In this document: in pieces, positions 26,514-35,032 of the stretch | How the letters are laid out: each line of letters begins with the position of its first letter | Numbering within the stretch: position 1 is the first letter of the stretch | Origin: Bacteroidetes bacterium UBA7662 | Lineage (GTDB): Bacteria; Bacteroidota; Bacteroidia; UBA7662 | DNA: 49,023 nt | Direction: 5' to 3' | NCBI GenBank assembly: GCA_002483345.1 | Contig: DLHS01000015.1 | Location: forward strand, 583,648 to 632,670 | Notes under the pieces: model-generated | What the model was told of the DNA's origin: nothing | Seen by the model: only the letters and a program-made list of their open reading frames with translations | The model's database searches: none | Program-made: the position numbers and the translations under genes

Positions 26514-28724
26514 ATGATGTCGCGCTATACCCTGCTCCTGCTCCTTACAGTTCTGTTTTCCGGCACTGTTAACGCTCAAAACAAGCCCCAAAAGCCTTTT
26601 GTTGCCTTAGCTGGTGATACCCTCCGTTTTGAAATGCCACAGATTGAAATCATGGCAGACAAGGAAGGCGTACTGCAACGTACACCCGGTTCGGTTACCC
26701 AGCTGAATGCCAAGGAGATTAAGCTCATCAGCCCGGTAAGCGGTAACGAAGTCTTCCGGCGTTCGCCGGGCGTTCACGTGGTTGATGAAGAAGGCAGTGG
26801 TTTGCGGACCAACATTGGTATCCGGGGCCTTGATCCGGACCGCAGCCGTAACGTACTTATACTCGAAGATGGCATCCCGGTAGCGCTCAACCCTTACGGG
26901 GAGCCTGAAATGTACTATACCCCCGCCATCGACCGCATGGAGCGGGTGGAAATTGTAAAGGGCAGTGGTCAGATTTTATTCGGACCGCAAACCATTGGCG
27001 GGGTTATCAACTACATAACAGCCGACCCTTCCCTTAGCCCAACCACCAACGTGCAGCTGAGAGCAGGACAAGGTGGTTATTTCGTGGCGCAACTTAATCA
27101 CGGTCAGACCAATGGTAATACAGGTATAGTGGTAAACTACCTGCACAAACAAGCCGACCAATTGGGCCATGCCGGTTTTGTAATCAATGACTTCAGCACC
27201 AAGCTTAAAATAAGGCTTTCCGGCAAAAGTACGCTGGGCATCAAACTGGGGTTATACGATGAATCCTCCAATGCAACATACCTGGGGCTGACACAGGGCA
27301 TGTACGACCAGGGCGATGATGATTTTGTACTGATGGCTCCGGATGATCGCCTCACTGTAAGGCGTTATTCGGCCAGTGTGACCCATCTTTATCAGTTCAA
27401 CACACGCTTCTCGGTTAAAACAACAGCCTTTGGTTATACTACCACCCGCGACTGGCAGCGGCAGGATTTCAGTGTAAACAGCACCAGCAATACGCTCCCG
27501 GCCAATTTCAGCGGGCAACTTTGGGGTGATACAAGCATTGCCGGCGGAGCTGTTTTCATGCGGAATACCACCACTCACCGTAACCGGCAGTTTGAAGTAG
27601 GTGGGGTTGAAAGCCGGGTTCATTACAGCTATACAGCCCTTGGCTTAAAAAATGAACTGGACGGAGGTGTTCGCTTTCAATACGAACGGGCCTATGAACA
27701 ACTATTGCAAGGTAAAAAACCCGATGCCCGCAGTGGAGACCTGCTGGAAGATGAGATCAGAAATGGCCTGGCTGCCAGTGTTTTTGTACAGAATGGCATC
27801 GATTTAACCAGGAAACTACGCCTTACCGCTGGTATCCGGTACGAGAACTTCCAATATGAGCGTGATATCCAACGCCGCAGATTCAGCGGTGTTGTGACAG
27901 ATACGGCATTACTGGCAGGAAGTAATGTAAAACAATGGATACCAGGTATTGGTCTCAATTACAATCTGAACGCAACCACCACCTTTTTTGGTGGGATCCA
28001 CCGCGGTTTTGCACCGCCCCGTGTAAAAGACGCCATCGATGGCAATGGCGGGGTGCAACCCCTTGACGCCGAACTGAGCTGGAACTTTGAACTGGGAACA
28101 AGGATTCAGCCTCATCCTGCCTTCGGCCTTGAAGTCACAGCCTTCCGCCTTGATTTCAGTAATCAGATTATTCCGGTGAGTCAGTCCTCAGGCGGTGCAG
28201 GTGCCGGCCTGATCAACGGAGGGAGAACTTTACACCAGGGCATTGAATTGGGCACCCAACTTGATTTCGGTAAATTGTTGCAACAAAACTTCGGGCTTCA
28301 GCTCGCGCTCAACGCGACCTATATAGACGCACGTTTCTCTGCCGACCGCTTTGTGACACAGGGCAGCGATACGCTGAACATCAGCGGCAACCGTACGCCA
28401 TATGCCCCGGAACTTTTATTGAATGCTTCGTTGACTTTCGAAGCCAAAAATGGCCTGGCCATACGGATAATGGCCAACCATGTGGGAGAACAATTCGGAG
28501 GCATTACCAATCTGGAAGTCCCCACCGCCAACGGCCAGGACGGCAAGATAGCTGCCTATACGGTTTTAGATGCCAGCCTTGTATATCCGGTCAAAAAATG
28601 GATCAACCTCCATGTTTCCGTAAAAAACCTGACGAACGAACGCTACATCGTATCTCGTCGCCCGCAGGGTATCCGCGTAGGTTTGCCAACCTTCGTAAGT
28701 GCCGGTATAGATATAAAACTTTAG
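26514..28724 (+). CDS. FecA-like TonB-dependent outer-membrane receptor
   Basis: Outer-membrane receptor of 736 residues. A signal peptide (about 1-22) leads into a plug domain (about 55-165) with GIRGLDPDRSRNVLILEDG, LNPYGEPEMYYTP and VKGSGQILFGPQTIGGVINY, the last strongly like FecA-type ferric citrate receptors. The remaining residues form a 22-strand barrel ending GLPTFVSAGIDIKL with a TonB-receptor C-terminus. There is no N-terminal carboxypeptidase-like extension and no SusD partner, so iron or another small chelate is more likely than a glycan. The substrate is not shown by the sequence. No FecR or ECF sigma gene is adjacent. A strong terminator follows. Confidence 0.88.
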   Translation: MMSRYTLLLLLTVLFSGTVNAQNKPQKPFVALAGDTLRFEMPQIEIMADKEGVLQRTPGSVTQLNAKEIKLISPVSGNEVFRRSPGVHVVDEEGSGLRTNIGIRGLDPDRSRNVLILEDGIPVALNPYGEPEMYYTPAIDRMERVEIVKGSGQILFGPQTIGGVINYITADPSLSPTTNVQLRAGQGGYFVAQLNHGQTNGNTGIVVNYLHKQADQLGHAGFVINDFSTKLKIRLSGKSTLGIKLGLYDESSNATYLGLTQGMYDQGDDDFVLMAPDDRLTVRRYSASVTHLYQFNTRFSVKTTAFGYTTTRDWQRQDFSVNSTSNTLPANFSGQLWGDTSIAGGAVFMRNTTTHRNRQFEVGGVESRVHYSYTALGLKNELDGGVRFQYERAYEQLLQGKKPDARSGDLLEDEIRNGLAASVFVQNGIDLTRKLRLTAGIRYENFQYERDIQRRRFSGVVTDTALLAGSNVKQWIPGIGLNYNLNATTTFFGGIHRGFAPPRVKDAIDGNGGVQPLDAELSWNFELGTRIQPHPAFGLEVTAFRLDFSNQIIPVSQSSGGAGAGLINGGRTLHQGIELGTQLDFGKLLQQNFGLQLALNATYIDARFSADRFVTQGSDTLNISGNRTPYAPELLLNASLTFEAKNGLAIRIMANHVGEQFGGITNLEVPTANGQDGKIAAYTVLDASLVYPVKKWINLHVSVKNLTNERYIVSRRPQGIRVGLPTFVSAGIDIKL

Positions 28725-28742
28725 GTTTGGTTGCTTGAAGTG

Positions 28743-28770
28743 AGCCGTTCCGCAAGGGACGGCTTTTTTT
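28743..28770 (+). terminator. intrinsic terminator of the TonB receptor gene
   Basis: A nine-pair stem (AGCCGTTCC with GGGACGGCT, one G-U) capped by a GCAA tetraloop is followed by seven T residues. Confidence 0.92.
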
Positions 28771-28812
28771 CTTTCAGACATCGAGATTTTGAGAGGCGAG
28801 AGGCGAGACTTT
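28771..28812 (+). repeat. GA-rich interspersed repeat, copy 1
   Basis: Just after the TonB-receptor terminator, the sequence shares AGACATYGAGATTTYGAGAG and the following GCGAGA with 35564-35590, with two mismatches. Inside it GAGAGGCGAGAGGCGAGA repeats an eight-base unit. Function unknown. Confidence 0.65.
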
Positions 28813-28814
28813 TG

Positions 28815-28876
28815 GCCCCGCACATGCGGGGCGGTCGATGGCCCATAGTCGATGGTCAATGGTCGATCGACTATGG
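28815..28876 (+). repeat. two adjacent perfect inverted repeats
   Basis: The first is GCCCCGC-acat-GCGGGGC (28815-28832). The second is CCATAGTCGAT (28843-28853) and ATCGACTATGG (28866-28876) around a 12-base spacer that itself repeats ATGGTC. Neither is followed by a T-run. They lie between the TonB terminator and the hmgA promoter and could form a stem-loop element. Confidence 0.7.
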
Positions 28877-28907
28877 ACTAATCACAGACCAATCTATCCG
28901 CAAAATA

Positions 28908-28939
28908 GTTGACGCTATCCGACTACATTGGTAACTTTG
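28908..28939 (+). promoter_or_regulatory. promoter of hmgA-hppD
   Basis: GTTG (one base off the -33 TTTG), 20 bases, then TAACTTTG (28932-28939), a perfect TANNTTTG. It ends 19 bases before the hmgA ATG. Confidence 0.6.
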
Positions 28940-28958
28940 TTATTCTTACGTCTGAACC

Positions 28959-30134
28959 ATGCCCATCTACCACCGACTGGGAAAAATCCCGCACAAACGA
29001 CACATACAGTTCCGAAAGCCGGATGGCGAACTCTTTTATGAGCAATTGTTCGGCACGGTTGGTTTCGACGGCATGTCATCGCTGCTGTACCACCACCACA
29101 GGCCCACCATCATCCGGGAGATGGGCAAAAGCGTGGATATGCGCCCTGAGATTGCCGTAGAACACAACATTACCCCGAGGAGGATGCATGGTTTCAGTCT
29201 GGCACCCAAGGCTGATTTTCTGGAAAGCCGGGTTCCCTTGTTTGTAAATAAGGACGTGATTTTCGGATTGGCGGCTCCTCAAAACTCGCTGCGTACTTAT
29301 TTCTACAAAAACGCAGATGCAGATGAGCTGCTTTTCATCCATAAGGGAACAGGCACTTTGCGGACGCAGCTGGGCAATATTCCCTTTGAATACGGTGATT
29401 ATCTGCTCATCCCGAGGGGCATGATTTACCAGATAGATTTTGATACCACCGACAACCGTATCCTTTATCTGGAGGCCTTCAGTCCGTTGTATACCCCCAA
29501 ACGGTACCGCAACTGGTTTGGGCAATTGCTGGAGCACTCCCCTTTCTGTGAGCGCGACTACAAAATGCCGCTGGAGCTCGAAACCCATGATGAAAAGGGC
29601 AATTTTGAAGTAAAAGTCAAAAAACAGGGCATACTCCATACCATCGTGTATGCCAGTCATCCCTTTGATGTAGTGGGCTGGGATGGTTACAATTTCCCGT
29701 ACGGCATATCCATACACAACTTTGAGCCTATCACCGGCCGCATTCACCAGCCGCCACCCGTACACCAGATGTTCGAAAATGCCGGCTTTGTAGTCTGCTC
29801 ATTTTGTCCGCGGCTGTACGATTACCACCCGCTTTCGATACCCGCCCCTTACAACCACAGCAATATCGACAGCGAAGAGGTACTCTATTACGTAGACGGC
29901 GACTTTATGAGCCGTAACGACATCGCACCCGGTCACATCACCCTGCACCCCGGCGGCATACCGCATGGACCGCATCCGGGTGCTTACGAGCGCAGCATCG
30001 GCAAAACCGTTACAGAGGAGCTGGCGGTGATGGTTGATACCTTCAAACCGCTTCAGCTCACCAAACAAGCTATGGGCATCGACGACGGCAAATATTTCCG
30101 TTCGTGGATGGAAGACAAATACGAATCGTCCTGA
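28959..30134 (+). CDS. hmgA: homogentisate 1,2-dioxygenase
   Basis: Non-haem iron dioxygenase of 391 residues that opens the ring of homogentisate to maleylacetoacetate in tyrosine and phenylalanine degradation. The iron ligands of the human enzyme (His, Glu six residues later, His 36 after the first) are matched in spacing by His300 and Glu306 in PYNHSNIDSEE and His336 in IPHGPHPG. Other family segments are PRRMHGFSLAPKADF near the N-terminus and FENAGFVVCSFCPRLYDYHP before the ligands. It is somewhat shorter than the 430-450 residues of human and Pseudomonas enzymes, like the compact bacterial form. It is followed after 21 bases by hppD, the previous pathway step. Confidence 0.95.
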   Translation: MPIYHRLGKIPHKRHIQFRKPDGELFYEQLFGTVGFDGMSSLLYHHHRPTIIREMGKSVDMRPEIAVEHNITPRRMHGFSLAPKADFLESRVPLFVNKDVIFGLAAPQNSLRTYFYKNADADELLFIHKGTGTLRTQLGNIPFEYGDYLLIPRGMIYQIDFDTTDNRILYLEAFSPLYTPKRYRNWFGQLLEHSPFCERDYKMPLELETHDEKGNFEVKVKKQGILHTIVYASHPFDVVGWDGYNFPYGISIHNFEPITGRIHQPPPVHQMFENAGFVVCSFCPRLYDYHPLSIPAPYNHSNIDSEEVLYYVDGDFMSRNDIAPGHITLHPGGIPHGPHPGAYERSIGKTVTEELAVMVDTFKPLQLTKQAMGIDDGKYFRSWMEDKYESS

Positions 30135-30155
30135 TTAAACAGCAAACCATAAGGA

Positions 30156-31280
30156 ATGGAAACTTTTACGCAATCAAATACCACCACAGCGGTCGATTTT
30201 CTGCCGCTCAACGGCACCGACCACATCGAGTTTTATGTGGGTAATGCCAAACAATCTGCCTACTACTACCAGGCCGCTTTCGGCTTTCAGCTGGTGGCCT
30301 ATGCAGGCCCTGAAACCGGTCTCCGCGACCGTGCTTCCTATGTGTTGCAGCAAGGCAAAATCAGGCTGGTGCTTACCACTTCCCTGGATCCTGATACTGA
30401 AATCTCTCAGCATGTCCGCAAGCACGGCGATGGCGTTAAAGTACTGGCCCTGTGGGTAGATGATGCACGCAAAGCCTTTGAAGCCACCACCAGCCGCGGT
30501 GCCAGGGCACACAGCGCGCCCAAAGTAATCAAGGATGAAAACGGCGAGGTAGTGGTCGCTTCTATCCACACCTATGGCGAAACCATCCACACCTTTGTGG
30601 AGCGTAAAAACTTCAACGGGCTGTTTATGCCGGGTTTTGTGGCGCCAAGCTGGCAGGTTCCCACGACTGAAATCGGCCTTTTACATGTCGACCACTGCGT
30701 TGGCAATGTAGGCTGGGGAGAGATGAATGAGTGGGTGAAATTCTACGAAGATGTGATGGGCTTCAAACTCCTCCTCACCTTCGATGACAATGATATTTCG
30801 ACAGAGTATTCCGCGCTGATGTCGAAGGTGGTTTCAAACGGAAACGGCTATGTGAAATTCCCGATCAACGAACCGGCCGAAGGCAAGAAAAAATCGCAGA
30901 TCGAAGAGTATCTCGACTTTTACCGTGGGCCCGGTGTGCAGCACATCGCCATCGCTACGAACGACATCATAAAAACTGTAACTGAACTGCGCCGCAGAGG
31001 TGTTGAATTCCTGGTGGTGCCTTCGTCCTACTACGAGGACCTGTTCGAACGGGTAGGTAATATTGATGAAGACATCCAACCGCTGCGCGACCTCAACATC
31101 CTGGTTGACCGCGACGATGAAGGGTATCTGCTCCAGATATTCACCAAACCGGTAGAAGACCGTCCTACTCTTTTCTTTGAAATCATTCAGCGAAAAGGTG
31201 CTAAATCATTCGGAAAAGGCAATTTCAAAGCCCTTTTTGAATCCATTGAGCGGGAACAGGCACGTCGGGGGAATCTCTGA
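30156..31280 (+). CDS. hppD: 4-hydroxyphenylpyruvate dioxygenase
   Basis: Enzyme of 374 residues that converts 4-hydroxyphenylpyruvate to homogentisate, the substrate of the neighbouring hmgA product. It has two vicinal-oxygen-chelate halves. The C-terminal half holds the iron triad His180 (VDHCVGNVGWGEM), His263 (GVQHIAIATNDI) and Glu342 (FFEIIQRKG), in the order and near the positions seen in animal and bacterial enzymes. It is co-transcribed with hmgA and closed by a UUCG-capped terminator. No fumarylacetoacetase or maleylacetoacetate isomerase is in the window. Confidence 0.96.
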   Translation: METFTQSNTTTAVDFLPLNGTDHIEFYVGNAKQSAYYYQAAFGFQLVAYAGPETGLRDRASYVLQQGKIRLVLTTSLDPDTEISQHVRKHGDGVKVLALWVDDARKAFEATTSRGARAHSAPKVIKDENGEVVVASIHTYGETIHTFVERKNFNGLFMPGFVAPSWQVPTTEIGLLHVDHCVGNVGWGEMNEWVKFYEDVMGFKLLLTFDDNDISTEYSALMSKVVSNGNGYVKFPINEPAEGKKKSQIEEYLDFYRGPGVQHIAIATNDIIKTVTELRRRGVEFLVVPSSYYEDLFERVGNIDEDIQPLRDLNILVDRDDEGYLLQIFTKPVEDRPTLFFEIIQRKGAKSFGKGNFKALFESIEREQARRGNL

Positions 31281-31302
31281 TAAGTACGCTATTCTTAACA
31301 TT

Positions 31303-31331
31303 GAGGCTGCCTTCGGGCAGCCTCTTTTTTT
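31303..31331 (+). terminator. intrinsic terminator of hmgA-hppD
   Basis: A perfect nine-pair stem (GAGGCTGCC with GGCAGCCTC) capped by a TTCG tetraloop and followed by seven T residues, 22 bases after the hppD stop. Confidence 0.95.
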
Positions 31332-31377
31332 ATAGCAGATTTCAAATCTTCAACAAAGTTTCGGGGGAAAGTTGCCC

Positions 31378-32319
31378 TCAGCTTCTGGCATAAAGCCATG
31401 CGCTTACCGGCCAGAGCAGCATCCAGCAGAAACTGTTCTCCAAACCAGTCAGCGCCAGTACTCCCCAGACGAACAGCAGAAAGAAGGGATAGGTAACCAT
31501 GAGCAAACCAAAAAGTACGGAATCAAAATGTACGGTACCCGCTGTTTTACGGGTTACAAAATTTTTGAGCGGCAGGTAATAGATGCCGTGCAGCAGCAGG
31601 GTAATCAAGCGCAAAAAGCGGCGGATGGCCCCGTTTCTCTGCGGGTATGGGAATTTTTCCGCCGCAGCTGACGCATCTGCTGCTTCCCAGACAAGTTGCT
31701 CAAGCGCGTTTCGCAGGGCATCGTTGAAGTTTTTCTGGGCTACGGCACTGTTTTCATCAGAGGATAACAGACTCAGGTGATCAAGAGCCGGCAAAGTGGC
31801 TATGCTGAGCGATTTTCCGGGTCCTGTAAAGTTCCCGTAATTAAAGCCGGTCGGGATGACATCTACCGCAACTCCCTGTTCCATCGCGGCCTGCGCCATG
31901 CGGGCTGTGCCTTTTGGCAACGGCCGTAAATGCCATTCATTCTCACAAAGTCCTTCGGAAAAAATGATCACCGCTCCCCCCTGCCGCCAGATATCCAGGC
32001 AGACTTCAAACGTATCATAGTTGCTTTTAAGGTTGTCACGCCCTTCCCGTTCACGCCAGACAGGCAGCAGTTTGAGGTACTTCATCAGAAAAAGACCGGT
32101 CGGACCTTTTAAGGCATCTCCCCGGGCCAGAAAATAAATGGGGTATGGCAGTTGAACGGCCAGTGACATGGCATCCAGAAAGGAATTGGGATGATTGGCA
32201 GCGAATAATTTACCCCGGCCATCGCGCACCAATCCGGCTGCATCAGGCTTCCAAAATGTTTTTCTGAAGTATAACAGATGTGTCAGGGAGACCCACCACC
32301 GGACTAAACGGTATACCAT
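31378..32319 (-). CDS. PlsC-like 1-acyl-glycerol-3-phosphate acyltransferase family protein
   Basis: Membrane acyltransferase of 313 residues from the ATG at 32319; a TTG two codons earlier was not used. Motif I is ANHPNSFLDA (His43, Asp49), the HPNS-type variant seen in many Bacteroidota glycerolipid acyltransferases. Motif III is VIIFSEGLCENEWHLRPLPKG, with the invariant EG. Two C-terminal hydrophobic segments (about 253-285 and 290-310) suggest membrane anchoring. It probably acylates a lysophospholipid or related lipid; the acceptor cannot be told from sequence. It is convergent with hmgA-hppD. Confidence 0.85.
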   Translation of the reverse strand: MVYRLVRWWVSLTHLLYFRKTFWKPDAAGLVRDGRGKLFAANHPNSFLDAMSLAVQLPYPIYFLARGDALKGPTGLFLMKYLKLLPVWREREGRDNLKSNYDTFEVCLDIWRQGGAVIIFSEGLCENEWHLRPLPKGTARMAQAAMEQGVAVDVIPTGFNYGNFTGPGKSLSIATLPALDHLSLLSSDENSAVAQKNFNDALRNALEQLVWEAADASAAAEKFPYPQRNGAIRRFLRLITLLLHGIYYLPLKNFVTRKTAGTVHFDSVLFGLLMVTYPFFLLFVWGVLALTGLENSFCWMLLWPVSAWLYARS

Positions 32320-32550
32320 GCCCAATTATGAGGAATTTCTGCGTTATTTTAAAGTATTGGCTGGTTTTTGATGTATGGCTTAACCTGGTACCAACGAATT
32401 GAAATTAAAAGACACTTCGCTAATCTGGCTACCCGAAATCAGGGACCATTAGTTTAAGGAGCGTATGAATCACAAAAGAGATGCGCAGACAATTCACGCG
32501 CTACATCATTTCAAATATGATGTTCAGAAAAGGTTTGCCAATACCCAACC

Positions 32551-33480
32551 TCAAACCAGCAATCCCTGTTTACGCAAAATGGCTTTCACTTCTGCCGGTG
32601 AAAGCGAAAGGATGGTTGAGATTAATTCAACGGATAAATCCTTCTGGAAAGCATTTATAACAGTTCTTTCCTGATATTCCCGGCTTTTTTCCAAACCCTT
32701 CTCTATACCCTTCTCTATACCATTGAATTCCCCTTCTTCATAAGCAGATTCAATCATAGATTCCGATACATTAAGCCCCTCCACGAGCTTCATATATTTG
32801 GCTTTTACATCTGGTGACATGGCGTTGATTTTAAGTTGTTTCTCTACCTCTGCCAGCCCTTTGGCATGGTAAACTGCCGGCAATTCACTGGTTTTAAGAT
32901 AATATATCCACTCATCCAGGGTATTGCTGGCAACCTGATCAAAGTTATTTATTTTTAAGATATAATACTCCGGGTAAAGTTCTCCGGCTTCTTCCCGTCC
33001 GAATTTCTGTTGTTGTGTTTTACTCAGGCGGAGTTGATCTCCCCCGTGCATTCCGGTAAAATGCAACCGGCCATGGTATATATAATCTGTCCCCTGGCCC
33101 AGATCAAAGTACAAAATATTGACGGAATATACTTTACGGATACGGCTATAAGGCTGACCACGCTGTATGTATTGGGTAAGAAGTACCGCTGTTCCGAACA
33201 ACATCCTTTGAAAATAATCCATTTCAAAATGATACTGGACTTCAATGATGATCAGCTCCTTCCGATGGTTTTCGCATAAAAGATCCAGCCGGTTGATTTT
33301 ATCATCTTCTGCTTCAGCGTTGGCTTCAGATTCGAGCAGGTTTTTCACCAGAATATCCTGTTTCAACAATTCGCTTAAAAAACCTTCGAGTATCACAAAG
33401 CTAGCCTTGTTACGCAGCAAACGTTTCAAAGCCCAGTCGAAGCTGATATAGGTGCGTCCGAAACCAGGGTGTTTTACCAT
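32551..33480 (-). CDS. Rpn/PD-(D/E)XK nuclease family transposase-like protein
   Basis: Protein of 309 residues of the PDDEXK_2 (Rpn, recombination-promoting nuclease) group. The conserved start is ISFDWALKRLLRNK (Phe14-Asp15). The catalytic core follows, with Asp66 in INRLDLLCE and Glu80/Gln82 in LIIIEVQYHFEMDYFQR. A middle helical region and a C-terminal run EGEFNGIEKGIEKGLEKS are typical of the family. E. coli relatives nick DNA and raise recombination, with recently proposed phage-defence roles for variable-length forms. It stands alone, without flanking inverted repeats, so it is not an active IS. A pair of palindromes lies 41-70 bases before its start. Confidence 0.85.
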   Translation of the reverse strand: MVKHPGFGRTYISFDWALKRLLRNKASFVILEGFLSELLKQDILVKNLLESEANAEAEDDKINRLDLLCENHRKELIIIEVQYHFEMDYFQRMLFGTAVLLTQYIQRGQPYSRIRKVYSVNILYFDLGQGTDYIYHGRLHFTGMHGGDQLRLSKTQQQKFGREEAGELYPEYYILKINNFDQVASNTLDEWIYYLKTSELPAVYHAKGLAEVEKQLKINAMSPDVKAKYMKLVEGLNVSESMIESAYEEGEFNGIEKGIEKGLEKSREYQERTVINAFQKDLSVELISTILSLSPAEVKAILRKQGLLV

Positions 33481-33520
33481 CCAATAAAAATAAAGCCGGG
33501 TGTGGCCAGAAATTGGCCAA

Positions 33521-33550
33521 TAAACGTTTAAAAACGAATAAAAACGTTTA
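33521..33550 (+). promoter_or_regulatory. paired AAACGTTT palindromes, 20 bases apart
   Basis: TAAACGTTTA (33521-33530) and AAACGTTT (33542-33549) are perfect palindromes with centres exactly 20 bases apart, two helical turns. They lie in the shared upstream region of the Rpn-like gene (-) and the Crp/Fnr gene (+) and look like a tandem operator. The binding protein is unknown; the adjacent Crp/Fnr regulator is a candidate. Confidence 0.5.
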
Positions 33551-33670
33551 TGATACCTTACTCCACTTACTCAACGCTTTCCTCCTCCGGTCTGCAACTT
33601 TTCACACTGTATTATAACCATAAAACCGAGCAGGAAGGTCTAAATTGCAGCTGTTTCCCTATCTTCATTT

Positions 33671-34318
33671 ATGCATACGCCCATTGCCTTACCCGATGGT
33701 TTTTTACCGCAACTCGATATTGCAGCCCGTCAGGTACTGGCAGAAAATGGTGTCCTCAAAAACTTCAAACCCGGTGAGCCCCTGATAGATGCCGGTCAGT
33801 ATTTCCGCTCCACCATGCTCATTCTCAGTGGTCAGGTAAAAGTTTACCGCCCGGATGACGAAGGCAATGAGCACCTGCTTTATTTTCTGGAAGCCGGAAA
33901 TGCCTGTGCCCTCTCTATGATCTGCGCAGCCAAAAATGAAAAAAGTCAGTTGCAGGGCGTCGCACAGACCCCTGTTACGCTGCTTATGCTGCCCTTGCCG
34001 CTGATGGACAAACTCATGCTTGAAAATCGCAGCTGGTATCAATATGTACTTTCGAGCTACCGTGACCGGTTTGAGGAACTGCTACAGGTAATTGACCAGA
34101 TTGCCTTCCGTGCCCTGGATGAACGTTTGCTTTTTTATCTACACAAAATGGAAAAAAGTGTGGGAAGCAAAAGGCTCCACATTACCCACGAAGCCATTGC
34201 CAGGGATTTAAGCTCGTCGAGGGTGGTTATATCCAGGTTATTGAAACAGCTCGAGCTGCAGGGAGTTGTTAAACTTCATCGCAATGAAATAGAATTACTC
34301 AAAAACAAGCTTGTGTAA
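33671..34318 (+). CDS. Crp/Fnr-family transcriptional regulator
   Basis: Regulator of 215 residues. A cNMP-binding-type beta-roll spans about 25-115 (FRSTMLILSGQVKVYRPDD, ALSMICAAKNEK). A dimerisation helix and a winged HTH follow (about 150-208), with HITHEAIARDLSSSRVVISR as the recognition part. Cys73 and Cys79 are its only cysteines; an Fnr-type cluster would need four, so oxygen sensing through Fe-S is unlikely. It sits just upstream of a rhodanese, a thioredoxin and a second rhodanese on the same strand, a common setting for regulators of sulfur or redox stress. No cAMP-binding arginine motif is obvious. Confidence 0.88.
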   Translation: MHTPIALPDGFLPQLDIAARQVLAENGVLKNFKPGEPLIDAGQYFRSTMLILSGQVKVYRPDDEGNEHLLYFLEAGNACALSMICAAKNEKSQLQGVAQTPVTLLMLPLPLMDKLMLENRSWYQYVLSSYRDRFEELLQVIDQIAFRALDERLLFYLHKMEKSVGSKRLHITHEAIARDLSSSRVVISRLLKQLELQGVVKLHRNEIELLKNKLV

Positions 34319-34375
34319 CCTAAGTAACCTTTCGCGTGCTGCATAAGCCGGAACTTTGCTTCAAACTACACAACC

Positions 34376-34708
34376 ATGTTCAATTTTATCAAAAACCTCT
34401 TTAAATCGAATTACGACTCTTTGTCCGGTGCAACATTCAGGTCGCAATACCAGGCTACGGCCGGTGCTGTATTACTGGATGTCAGAACGCCCGGCGAATA
34501 CAGTCGTGGCAGCATCAAGGGGGCCAAAAATATCAATGTAAGCGCTTCCGATTTTGGCCAGAAAATAGCCAGACTTGACAAGGATAAAACCTATTTTGTT
34601 TTCTGTGCCGCGGGTGCCCGCAGCGGATCGGCCTGTAATCTGATGGCAAGCCAGGGTTTTAAGGTCTACAACCTTTCGGGTGGCATACGCAACTGGCCTA
34701 AATCGTAA
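34376..34708 (+). CDS. single-domain rhodanese-like protein
   Basis: Cytoplasmic rhodanese domain of 110 residues, without a signal peptide. The active-site loop is CAAGARS with Cys77, and the N-terminal LLDVRTPGEYSRGSIKGAKNI is the usual rhodanese signature. It should carry persulfide sulfur or act in redox signalling. It is separated by three bases from the thioredoxin gene and is related in loop and spacing to the C-terminal domain of the gene at 35033. Confidence 0.9.
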   Translation: MFNFIKNLFKSNYDSLSGATFRSQYQATAGAVLLDVRTPGEYSRGSIKGAKNINVSASDFGQKIARLDKDKTYFVFCAAGARSGSACNLMASQGFKVYNLSGGIRNWPKS

Positions 34709-34711
34709 ACC

Positions 34712-35023
34712 ATGTCAACCAAACCATCTTTCAACGAACTCATCAACAGCAGTCAGGCAGTTCTGGTCGATTTTTCGGCAGCATGGTGCGGTCCCTGCAA
34801 AATGATGGCGCCCATTTTACAGGAACTGGCAGCCGGTATGGGCGATCGGGTCAGAATTGTGAAAGTAGATGTAGACCGGAATCCAGGGCCTGCCGCTGCT
34901 TTCCACATCACCGGTGTGCCCACCCTGATACTTTTTCAGGAGGGAAAAACCCTCTGGCGGCAATCCGGCGTAGTTCCGGCGCATCAGCTGAAACAGATCA
35001 TTGAGCAATACATTCAACACTAA
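34712..35023 (+). CDS. thioredoxin
   Basis: Thioredoxin of 103 residues with the active site WCGPC (Cys26, Cys29), the buried Asp20 in LVDFSAAW and the cis-Pro loop GVPTLILF. It is cytoplasmic. Placed between two rhodanese genes it could reduce persulfides formed on their cysteines. It starts three bases after the rhodanese stop. Confidence 0.95.
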   Translation: MSTKPSFNELINSSQAVLVDFSAAWCGPCKMMAPILQELAAGMGDRVRIVKVDVDRNPGPAAAFHITGVPTLILFQEGKTLWRQSGVVPAHQLKQIIEQYIQH

Positions 35024-35032
35024 TCTTCCCCC

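Noticed and set aside
32326..32550. Small RNA or tRNA between the acyltransferase and Rpn-like genes
   Set aside because: No cloverleaf, T-loop GTTCGA-type motif or terminator is visible; nothing could be supported.
32551..33480. Active insertion sequence
   Set aside because: The Rpn-type protein is often labelled transposase, but there are no flanking inverted repeats or target-site duplication.
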